A DNA stretch of 17,701 nucleotides, from contig JBAZOJ010000048.1 in the NCBI GenBank assembly GCA_041648755.1, forward strand, positions 1 through 17,701. The letters run 5' to 3'. The notes beneath the pieces were generated by a model. It had not been told where the DNA came from. It was given only the letters and a program-made list of their open reading frames with translations, and ran no database searches. Below are positions 1-5,694 of this stretch, in pieces. The DNA is from JBAZOJ01 sp041648755 (GTDB lineage Bacteria; Planctomycetota; B143-G9). Within the stretch, counting starts at the first letter, position 1. Every line of letters starts with the position of its first letter. Both the position numbers and the translations under genes were made by a program.

Positions 1-296
1 GTACTTTCCATATACCGCATCCGGATCGAGGCACTGGCCTTTTCTTTTCCCAAGGCTTGGGCTCGACTACATGGTAACTCCGTAGGCGCAGCGAAGGAGG
101 ATGTATTTCGTGGTAAAAACTCTTGGTCTTCGGCTGTACTGCCCTGGCAAGGTTCCTGTTCGTGTATTTCGTGTTTCGTGTCTTGGTCTCATTCGTTCTT
201 CTGGCCGCGCAGAGTTCAGCTCGTGTTCGTGTGTTTGGCTCGTTCTTCTGGGCCTCGCCGACGAAGCGGTCGTGGTAAAAATCCTCTCCACGGCGG
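1..296. other. Intergenic repeat-bearing region, no credible gene
   Basis: No reading frame here has a recognisable domain, a plausible start or a ribosome binding site. From about 81 onward the sequence is built from modules that recur at 4302-4858 (see the repeat entries). The first 80 bases show only a short palindrome, CCCAAGGCTTGGG at 50-62. This is not followed by a T-run on either strand, so I do not call it a terminator. No clear terminator for the phosphorelay operon ending at 297 is visible. Confidence 0.6.
81..183. repeat. Dispersed intergenic repeat, left copy A
   Basis: Three modules lie in a row. The first is GGCGCAGCGAAGG leading into GGAGGATGTATTT (about 84-107), which recurs at about 4696-4727. 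The second is TGGTAAAAACTCTTGGTC followed by TTCGGCTGTACTGCC and CTGGCAAGG (about 111-152), which recurs at 4371-4414, 4471-4513 and 4758-4802. The third is a TTCGTGTATTTCGTGTTTCG element (about 159-179), similar to 4351-4374. All copies have the same orientation. On the minus strand the third module reads as ACGAA/CACGAA repeats, a type I recall from intergenic DNA of several environmental phyla. Confidence 0.7.
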
Positions 297-325
297 TTAA
301 TGGCCGCTTTTCCGGCCTGTTTCGT
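249..325. repeat. Dispersed intergenic repeat, left copy B, overlapping a kinase gene end
   Basis: GGCCTCGCCGACGAAGCGG then TCGTGGTAAAA (251-280) matches 4451-4476 and 4739-4764. GGCGGTTAATGGCCG (292-306) matches 4591-4605 exactly. TCCGGCCTGTTTCGT (311-325) matches 4302-4316 exactly. The last two segments lie inside, or contain the stop codon of, the hybrid kinase gene ending at 297, so the repeat runs into coding sequence. Confidence 0.65.
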
Positions 326-1868
326 CTTCTTCCAGCGTCTCGCGGAGCTTTGCTGCGAGGGTACCGGTCGAGAAAGGCTTCTGGAGGAAATGGACGCCGG
401 CTTCGAGGATCCCCTGTGGAGCCAGCGAGCTTGTCGGGTATCCCGACATATACAAGCACTTCACATTGGGCCAGCGCGCCGCAACATTGCGCCGCAATTC
501 CCGACCGCTCATATCGGGCATCACGATATCGGTCATCAGCAGGTCAATGCTGCCAGAGTGCTTTTCAGCAATCTGCAGCGCCTCGATTGGATCCCCGGTC
601 GCAAGAACGGTGTAGCCAAGGCGTTCGACGGATTGTCGGATGATCTCAAGCAAGGCCGCCTCATCCTCGACAAGCAGTACGGTTTCGGCTCCAGTGGTTG
701 TCTTGGCCTTGGCCTCAACCCCGGAAGCTTCCATGGCTGTGCTCTCGGAGCGTGGGAAGTATATTCTGAAAGTCGTTCCCCGTCCGGGTTCGCTGTAGAC
801 GTTGATGAAGCCATTGTTTTGCTTTACGATGCTGTGGGTAGTTGCCAGCCCCAGGCCGGTGCCCTTCCCGGGTTCCTTGGTCGTAAAGAAGGGCTCGAAG
901 ATGTTAGCCATAGTCTCATGGCTCATCCCGCAGCCGTCGTCAGTTATCGAAACCAGAACGTACTTTCCGGGGACAAGCTTGGGGAAGTCGGTTTCTCCGA
1001 CATCTATGGAAGAAGTCTCGATGGTGATTGTGCCGACCCCGGCAATGGCGTCGCGGGAATTGACTGCAAGGTTAGTAAGTATCTGGTCGAACTGTGAGGG
1101 GTCTATCATGACCGCTTGGGCTCCCTTGCCGGGAATCCAGACAAGATTGATGGCTTCGCCTATGAGGCGGGCGAGGATACTCAGCATACCGGACACAGCA
1201 TCGTTTATGTCAAGCAACCGCGGAGAAATCGGCTGCTTGCGTGCGAATGCCAGCAATTGGCTGGTCAGGTTTGCTGAACGCCCGGCAGCCTCCATAATCT
1301 CGTGCAGGTGATGATAGAGTGGCTTCGTCTCGTCCACTTGGGACATGGCCATTTCCGCATGACTGAGAATGACCGATAGCATGTTATTGAAGTCGTGGGC
1401 TATCCCCCCCGCCAGCCGCCCCACGGATTCCATTTTCTGCGCCTGCAGCAACTGGGCTTCGAGCTTGAGCTTCTCCACCTCCGCCCGCTTGCGGTCCACG
1501 GAATATCGCATCGAACGGACGAGTATATGGCCACCCGCCTGACCCTTGACTAAGTAATCCTGGGCGCCTTCCCTCACCGCAGCAGATGCTACTTCCTCGC
1601 TATCGTTTCCGGTCAGGACCACTATCGGTATGCCAGGCGCCGAGTTTCGGATAGACCGCAGGGTCTCCAATCCCTGGCTGTCGGGCAGTCCGAGATCGAG
1701 TAGAACGAGGTCAATTTTGCCGACATTCAGACGGTCAAGGGCTTCTGAGAGGCGTGACACAGCCTCGACTCTGAAGGTCATTGACCCGGTCTTCGGCAGA
1801 TTTTCCCGCATCAGGTCAACTTCCCCCGGGTTGTCCTCCACCAATAAGACAGCCAGTTCTCTATTCAT
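297..1868 (-). CDS. Hybrid histidine kinase, REC-HisKA-HATPase-REC
   Basis: A soluble 523-residue hybrid sensor kinase with no membrane segment, so it probably acts in the cytoplasm. The N-terminal receiver (about 5-125) has acidic E11/D12, phospho-acceptor D58 in LLDLGLP, and K108. A charged linker (125-148) leads to an NtrB-like dimerisation/phosphotransfer helix with H158 in GGIAHDFNNML. The ATP-binding domain shows the N-box around N266-D273, DDGCGM (310-315) and GKGTGLGL (334-341). A second receiver (about 396-512) has D447 and K497. The ATG overlaps the preceding receiver gene's stop (ATGA) and has AAGGAG seven bases upstream. It is the last gene of a three-gene phosphorelay operon, and its input is probably phosphotransfer into the N-terminal receiver (inference). 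The last residues, ETGRKSGH, and the stop codon lie in sequence shared with the intergenic repeats. Confidence 0.93.
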   Translation of the reverse strand: MNRELAVLLVEDNPGEVDLMRENLPKTGSMTFRVEAVSRLSEALDRLNVGKIDLVLLDLGLPDSQGLETLRSIRNSAPGIPIVVLTGNDSEEVASAAVREGAQDYLVKGQAGGHILVRSMRYSVDRKRAEVEKLKLEAQLLQAQKMESVGRLAGGIAHDFNNMLSVILSHAEMAMSQVDETKPLYHHLHEIMEAAGRSANLTSQLLAFARKQPISPRLLDINDAVSGMLSILARLIGEAINLVWIPGKGAQAVMIDPSQFDQILTNLAVNSRDAIAGVGTITIETSSIDVGETDFPKLVPGKYVLVSITDDGCGMSHETMANIFEPFFTTKEPGKGTGLGLATTHSIVKQNNGFINVYSEPGRGTTFRIYFPRSESTAMEASGVEAKAKTTTGAETVLLVEDEAALLEIIRQSVERLGYTVLATGDPIEALQIAEKHSGSIDLLMTDIVMPDMSGRELRRNVAARWPNVKCLYMSGYPTSSLAPQGILEAGVHFLQKPFSTGTLAAKLRETLEEDETGRKSGH

Positions 1869-2323
1869 TTCCTGGCTCCTTTGGGGGGGAGCTTGACAAT
1901 CGTCAGCCAGAAATCCTCGATAGATTTCACCACGTGAATGAACTGGTGCAGGTCAATGGGTTTGGAGATGTAGCAGTTCGCGTGAAGGTTATAGGACTTG
2001 ATGATGTCTTCCTCCTCCTTCGATGTCGTCAGGATCACAACGGGGATTCGCTTCAGGTCATCGTCCGCCTTAATCTCGGCGAGTACCTCGCGGCCATCCT
2101 TTTTTGGGAGATTGAGATCCAGAAGGATGAGGCCCGGGCGCGGCGCCGACGCGAATTTGCCCTTGCGGTGAAGAAACGCCATCGCCTCTTCTCCGTCGCA
2201 TGCCACACTCAGCGTGTTTCGTATCTTGCTGTCCGACAGCGCTTCCCGGGCCAGATCAACATCCCCCGGATTGTCTTCCACCAACAGAATCTCTACTGCT
2301 TCGGCCATTGCTTTTGCGCTCAT
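1865..2323 (-). CDS. Stand-alone response regulator, Rcp1-like receiver
   Basis: A 152-residue single-domain receiver with no DNA-binding or enzymatic output domain. The acidic pocket E16/D17 (LLVEDNPGD), phospho-acceptor D69 in LLDLNLP, switch T100 (ILTTS) and K121 (CYISKP) are all present. The long beta4-alpha4 region and the CYISKP ending are typical of receivers paired with bacteriophytochrome/Cph1-type kinases (Rcp1 group). The start ATG directly abuts the stop of the PAS kinase gene, with AGGAG six bases upstream; the stop overlaps the next gene's ATG. Tight coupling on both sides suggests that it carries phosphate between the two flanking kinases, as a diffusible intermediate or a competitor. 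That role is inferred. Confidence 0.93.
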   Translation of the reverse strand: MSAKAMAEAVEILLVEDNPGDVDLAREALSDSKIRNTLSVACDGEEAMAFLHRKGKFASAPRPGLILLDLNLPKKDGREVLAEIKADDDLKRIPVVILTTSKEEEDIIKSYNLHANCYISKPIDLHQFIHVVKSIEDFWLTIVKLPPKGARK

Positions 2324-3859
2324 TTACGTCTCCTGTTGCTGCTTGGGTACCGTAAAGAAAAACGTTGTGCCGCTGCCGGGCTCGGATTCGAACCATATCC
2401 TGCCACCGTGGCGTTCCACGATCCGCTTGCATACCGCCAGGCCTATTCCGGTGCCCGGATATTCCTGCCGGTTGTGCAGGCGCTGGAATATCTCAAAGAC
2501 TCGGGCCGCATGCTGCTTTTCAATGCCGATGCCGTTGTCTTTAACGGAAAAGACCCATTCGTGTCTTTCGTCCCGTGCTGACACGTGAATGCGCGGCTGC
2601 TCATTTCCGTGGAACTTGATGGCATTGGCCAGCAGGTTCTGAAAAACCTGCTCCAGTTGCGTTCCGTCGGAGATCACCGTTGGCAAGTCATCATTGGTGA
2701 TGATCGCACGGTTTTCCTCGATTGCGGCGGCGAGGTCACGGATTGCCTCGCCAAGAATGGCGTGTGAATCCGTAGGCACAAGCGGCTTCCCGCGGGTGCC
2801 GACGCGTGAGTAGGCAAGAAGATCGATGATAAGGCGCTGCATTCGAACGGCGCCATCTACGGCGTAGTTGATGTATTTCCGGGCCTTCTCATCGAGTTGG
2901 TCCTTGTAGCGTTCAGCCAGAAGTTGCGTGAAGCTGGAGACCATGCGAAGCGGCTCCTGCAAGTCGTGCGAAGCTACATAGGCGAATTGCTCCAATTCCT
3001 TATTGGATCGCGACAACTCGGCAAGAGTGCGCTTAAGCCGCTCCTCCGCCACCTTGCGCTCGGTGATATCCTGACCCTGAGCGATGGTTGCCACAGGGCT
3101 CGTTCCGTCGGCTGCGCAGACACTGGCTGAGTTCCATATGACTGTCCGCACCGACCCGTCAAGGTGCAGGATGCCGATCTCGACTGTTTCCCAATGCTCG
3201 CCCGTCAGTGTTCGTCGGATCAGGTCCATTGATGTCTGCACCTCTTCCGGAGGGAAGAGAATTTCGATTGACTGTCCTATGACTTCGGCGGCGCTTCGCC
3301 CGGTCAGTGACTCGAAAGCGCGGTTGAAGCGGGTGATGCGAAATCGCGGATCCCACACAATGATGGGGGCATTGGCGTAGTTGAACAGGTTCTCAAGGTA
3401 TTCATTTGTTTCGCGCAGAGCATCTTCGGCCTGCTTGCGCTGGGTAATGTCCACAATTGTCTTGGCGAAATAAAGGGGGTTGCCAGCCGAGTCGCGAAGC
3501 AGCGCCACACTGACATCAGCCCATATGAGTGAACCGTTCTTGTGAACATACCTCTTGTCGAAACGTGTTGAGGACTTTCCGCCTGTCAGGAGCTGAGAAA
3601 ACTCGTCTTGAACCGATTCAATATCGCCCGGCGGCGTAACGTCCTGCCATTTGTGCAGTTTTAGCTCTTCCGGAGTGTATCCTAAAAGATCGCAGTACGC
3701 CTTGTTTACGGAGATCTCTCCCGTAGGAAGAGTGATTGACATCCCTACGCTCGCAGTCTCGAATACATGCGCCAACGCGCCTTCACTCACCAGGAGTGCC
3801 TCCTCAGCCGTTGTGCGCAAGATTTCATTTCCGTCGGGGGCGCGCTTCTTCCTTGCCAT
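2324..3859 (-). CDS. PAS-PAS sensor histidine kinase, phytochrome-kinase-like
   Basis: A 511-residue soluble sensor kinase. Two PAS domains with PAC ends (about 24-145 and 152-272) each end in a DITQRK/DITERK-type motif. A coiled linker follows, then a phosphotransfer domain with H298 in YVASHDLQEPLR. The ATP-binding domain has N412 (NLLANAIKF), DNGIGI (441-446) and PGTGIGLA (468-475). The HDLQEPLR form of the H-box is characteristic of Cph1-like light or redox sensor kinases, but no GAF/PHY chromophore region is present, so the signal is unknown. The reading frame is open to an ATG at 3916, but the ATG at 3859 has AAGGAG seven bases upstream and starts with MARKKRAPDG, so I use it. It is the first gene of the operon, and the next ATG abuts its stop. 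Confidence 0.92.
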   Translation of the reverse strand: MARKKRAPDGNEILRTTAEEALLVSEGALAHVFETASVGMSITLPTGEISVNKAYCDLLGYTPEELKLHKWQDVTPPGDIESVQDEFSQLLTGGKSSTRFDKRYVHKNGSLIWADVSVALLRDSAGNPLYFAKTIVDITQRKQAEDALRETNEYLENLFNYANAPIIVWDPRFRITRFNRAFESLTGRSAAEVIGQSIEILFPPEEVQTSMDLIRRTLTGEHWETVEIGILHLDGSVRTVIWNSASVCAADGTSPVATIAQGQDITERKVAEERLKRTLAELSRSNKELEQFAYVASHDLQEPLRMVSSFTQLLAERYKDQLDEKARKYINYAVDGAVRMQRLIIDLLAYSRVGTRGKPLVPTDSHAILGEAIRDLAAAIEENRAIITNDDLPTVISDGTQLEQVFQNLLANAIKFHGNEQPRIHVSARDERHEWVFSVKDNGIGIEKQHAARVFEIFQRLHNRQEYPGTGIGLAVCKRIVERHGGRIWFESEPGSGTTFFFTVPKQQQET

Positions 3860-4085
3860 CTCTGGTCTCCTTGAGTAACGGGAACATCTGCCGCAGGGGA
3901 ATTCCCCTGCGTTCAAACTTCACGCCAGGCTGCACCAAAAGACGTCCCTGTCGGTTGGGGATTTTGCGGAAGGTAAGCCCATCTTCGCAGGCAGGGCCAC
4001 TCCCGCCATAGCAGTTTCAATACTCGGACGACCTAATCCATTGTCGTCGTTAGACTTGCCGGATGCTGGTAACTCTTCGCGGAAT

Positions 4086-4101
4086 AGCAGGATGTGTGCC
4101 A
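4086..4101 (-). promoter_or_regulatory. Candidate sigma-54 (-24/-12) promoter of phosphorelay operon
   Basis: On the minus strand the sequence reads TGGCACACATCCTGCT. It has a perfect TGGCAC -24 element and TGC at -12, with the invariant GG and GC separated by exactly ten bases; only the first T of TTGC is replaced by C. It lies about 225 bases upstream of the PAS kinase start and points at it, which would give a leader of roughly 210 bases. A sigma-54 activator is encoded in this window at 17071-17701, so the sigma factor is probably present in the genome. One such match can arise by chance in 17 kb. Confidence 0.35.
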
Positions 4102-4301
4102 GCAAGGGGAAGGTCTTCTGCAAAGACTACCATATTTTGTGGCCCGGTGCAATTTTATGGGGAGGAGATCCGTGGAGAGGGGAAGTGACAGGCATCGGGC
4201 GGACGGCCATTTGCAGGGGAAGTGGAGCAGGTTTGGAAATGGTGATTCTGAGTGATTTCCCGCAACACGAGCGATGCCAACGGCTCAGAGCCCCCCCCGG
4301 T

Positions 4302-4419
4302 CTCCGGCCTGTTTCGTTTTCATCGTTCTTCTGCCCGGGCAAGGCTGCTGTTCGTGTGTTTCGTGTGTTTCGTGGTAAAAGCTCTTTGTCCTCGGCTGTA
4401 TTGCCTTGGCAAGGCTGTT
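4302..4419. repeat. Dispersed intergenic repeat, right copy C
   Basis: It starts with TCCGGCCTGTTTCGT (4302-4316), identical to 311-325 in the 3' end of the hybrid kinase gene. CGTTCTTCTG (4324-4333) follows, as at 193-202 and 241-250, then TTCGTGTGTTTCGTGTGTTT (4351-4370) and CGTGGTAAAA (4371-4380). It ends with the CTCTTTGTC/CTCGGCTGTATTGCC/TTGGCAAGGCTG module. The TTCGTG-TGT tandem units read on the minus strand as CACGAAACACACGAA. Confidence 0.65.
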
Positions 4420-4445
4420 TTTCTCCGATCGCTTCGCGTTGTCTC

Positions 4446-4570
4446 ACTGAGCCTCGCCGACGAAGCGTTTGTGGTAGAAACTCTTTGTCTTCGGCTGTAT
4501 TGCCCTGGCAAGGCTGCTCTTGGCGAACCCTCCTGAGGCGGGTCTCGCCCAACTCGACTTGGCGTTCCTC
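4446..4570. repeat. Direct repeat unit D, pair of 4731-4858
   Basis: This unit of about 125 bases contains GCCTCGCCGACGAAGCG (4451-4467), GTGGTAGAAACTCTTTGTC (4471-4489), the CGGCTGTATTGCCCTGGCAA module, and a 53-base block (4518-4570). That block is identical to 4806-4858 and begins TCTTGGCGAACCCTCCTGAG. The offset between the two copies is 288 bases. Confidence 0.75.
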
Positions 4571-4698
4571 CTGAGGCGGACCTTCGGCTTGGCGGTTAAT
4601 GGCCGTTTTTCTCGCTTCACTCCGTGGCCTCGCAGCCTGTTCTACTTTCGTGTATGGAGCAATGTCCGCCGTAGGCCCGGCGACTTGTCCTCCGGAGG

Positions 4699-4858
4699 CG
4701 CGGCGAAGGGGGAAGGAGGATGTATTTGGCTCGCACGGCCTCGCCGCCGAAGCGGTCGTGGTAAAGAACTCTTGGTCTTTGGCTGCACTGCCTTGGCAAG
4801 GCTGTTCTTGGCGAACCCTCCTGAGGCGGGTCTCGCCCAACTCGACTTGGCGTTCCTC
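4699..4858. repeat. Direct repeat unit F, pair of unit D plus left module
   Basis: It contains GGAAGGAGGATGTATTTGG (4711-4729), shared with the left copy at 93-109, then GGCCTCGCCGCCGAAGCGG and TCGTGGTAAAG (4738-4766). The CTCTTGGTC/GGCTGCACTGCC/TTGGCAAGGCTG module follows, and then the 53-base block at 4806-4858 that is identical to 4518-4570. Compared with unit D, the first 70 bases have diverged by scattered substitutions while the last 53 are identical. Confidence 0.75.
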
Positions 4859-4904
4859 ACCCGCAACGGGCGGCCTTCTTCACCAACCACCCTGACAAGG
4901 CCTC

Positions 4905-5219
4905 CTAACGCTGAGATCCCTCCTGGATCACCACAAATTCAGCGTCGATGATGCGGCGGAAATTCTCGGTCGTAGCGGCCCAGTCGGCAATGTCAACTTT
5001 GAATGGCAGGTCTGAATCGGAAAAGGCCTCACGCAGATCGGCCATACGCGCCAGAGCGAGAGGGGTCTCCGTCATAACTGCCAGATCGAGATCGGAGGTC
5101 ACCCGCGCTGTCCCGACTACGCGCGAGCCGAAAGCGCGTACTTCGAATTCGGGGACATGTGCGATGAGAATGGCCTTCACATTCTCAAAGTCATGCGGGG
5201 CGACGTCAATTGGCTTCAT
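4905..5219 (-). CDS. MNT-type minimal nucleotidyltransferase (putative antitoxin)
   Basis: A 104-residue polymerase-beta-superfamily nucleotidyltransferase. FGSRVVGTARVTSDLDLAV (30-48) is the GS...DxD active site (G31-S32, D43, D45), and D76 in KVDIADW supplies the third metal-binding carboxylate. The family is known to pair with HEPN proteins; in the characterised MntA/HepT systems it neutralises the HEPN RNase by adding AMP to a tyrosine. Here the partner gene lies immediately upstream and overlaps it. The frame is open to an ATG at 5243, but the ATG at 5219 has AGGAA just upstream and reduces the overlap with the HEPN gene from 38 to 14 bases. It is the last gene of the long run that starts with lpd. 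Transfer of the MntA mechanism to this HI0074-type pair is inference. Confidence 0.88.
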   Translation of the reverse strand: MKPIDVAPHDFENVKAILIAHVPEFEVRAFGSRVVGTARVTSDLDLAVMTETPLALARMADLREAFSDSDLPFKVDIADWAATTENFRRIIDAEFVVIQEGSQR

Positions 5220-5637
5220 TGTTCCTGCGCTGCAGTTCGCCAAGGAGAAACCGCATGTCCTCCAGGAAGGAACTCATGCTGGACAACACCATCTCGGCCT
5301 TGGCGCCATCGTAAGTGTGGGCGGTCAGGTTTCGCATCTCGCGATAGACCTTGAATGGCGGGACTGACCGAACCAGGCCAGCGTCGGCGGCCGTGCGAAT
5401 CAGATCCAGGAAGTTCATCTCCCGCAGTTCGCCGGGATTCGCTGCGATCTGCCCAAGCTGGCGTCGGATCATCTTCGTACCCAGTTCATAGGTAAACTCG
5501 AACGCCTGGATAACCGCTGCCCGGAACTGGTCGCGGAGGTTGCTGTCGTTGCGGCTGGCGTCGGAATTCAGATAACTCATGCTCTTTTCGAGTTGAGAGA
5601 TCGCATTCTCAAACGCTGAGCAATCAAGTACCGGCAT
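5206..5637 (-). CDS. HEPN protein, HI0074 family (putative toxin/NTase partner)
   Basis: A 143-residue, mainly helical protein of the HI0074 'nucleotidyltransferase substrate-binding' HEPN group. FEFTYELGTKMIRRQL (46-61) is the family's signature helix. The conserved RNase motif is RNLTAHTY: R102, four residues, H107, then Y109. In HepT/MntA (type VII) systems the tyrosine two residues after this histidine is the AMPylation target, and it is present here. The ATG at 5637 has a near-perfect AAGGAGGT four bases upstream; the longer frame to 5661 lacks this. It lies 57 bases downstream of metG and overlaps the MNT gene. All the residues needed for a functional toxin are visible, but toxicity itself is inferred. 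Confidence 0.88.
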   Translation of the reverse strand: MPVLDCSAFENAISQLEKSMSYLNSDASRNDSNLRDQFRAAVIQAFEFTYELGTKMIRRQLGQIAANPGELREMNFLDLIRTAADAGLVRSVPPFKVYREMRNLTAHTYDGAKAEMVLSSMSSFLEDMRFLLGELQRRNNEAN

Positions 5638-5694
5638 TCGACCTCCTTCGTTCAGGTGCATACGCGACCTTTATGGTACGAGGCCCATCTTTCG

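Larger units (their letters stand above)
3860..4904. other. 1-kb non-coding region: leader plus repeat mosaic
   Basis: No reading frame here resembles a known protein. The half nearest the PAS kinase (3860-4300) is probably its promoter and leader and contains a sigma-54-like element at 4086-4101. The half nearest the MNT gene (4302-4860) is a patchwork of repeats. Apparent long frames, such as the 237-codon one at 4127-4840 on the minus strand, are read through repeat units. They translate to Arg-rich text with the same PCQGNTAEDKE-type phrase recurring, so they are rejected as genes. Confidence 0.6.

Noticed and set aside
50..62. Palindrome CCCAAGGCTTGGG as terminator of the phosphorelay operon
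   Set aside because: On the minus strand it is followed by A-rich, not T-rich, sequence, and the stem is short.
101..643. 180-codon plus-strand frame
   Set aside because: The first part is repeat sequence and the rest is antisense to the hybrid kinase's C-terminal receiver; no domain.
3920..4123. 67-codon minus-strand frame upstream of the PAS kinase
   Set aside because: No recognisable domain, no convincing Shine-Dalgarno sequence, and it lies where the operon leader and promoter are expected. It cannot be fully excluded.
4235..4260. GGAAAT...ATTTCC inverted repeat in the intergenic region
   Set aside because: Only the outer six bases pair and the inner part does not; too weak to call an operator or hairpin.
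4127..4840. 237-codon minus-strand reading frame
   Set aside because: It runs through the repeat mosaic; the translation repeats phrases that are direct products of the DNA repeats, is Arg/Pro-rich, and has no domain or ribosome binding site.
81..4860. CRISPR-like array
   Set aside because: The repeats are irregular in length, order and spacing and there are no uniform spacers or cas genes.
5638..5694. Separate promoter for the HEPN/MNT pair
   Set aside because: The best match (CTGACG, 17 bases, CATAAA) has only four of six bases in each element, so read-through from metG is equally likely.
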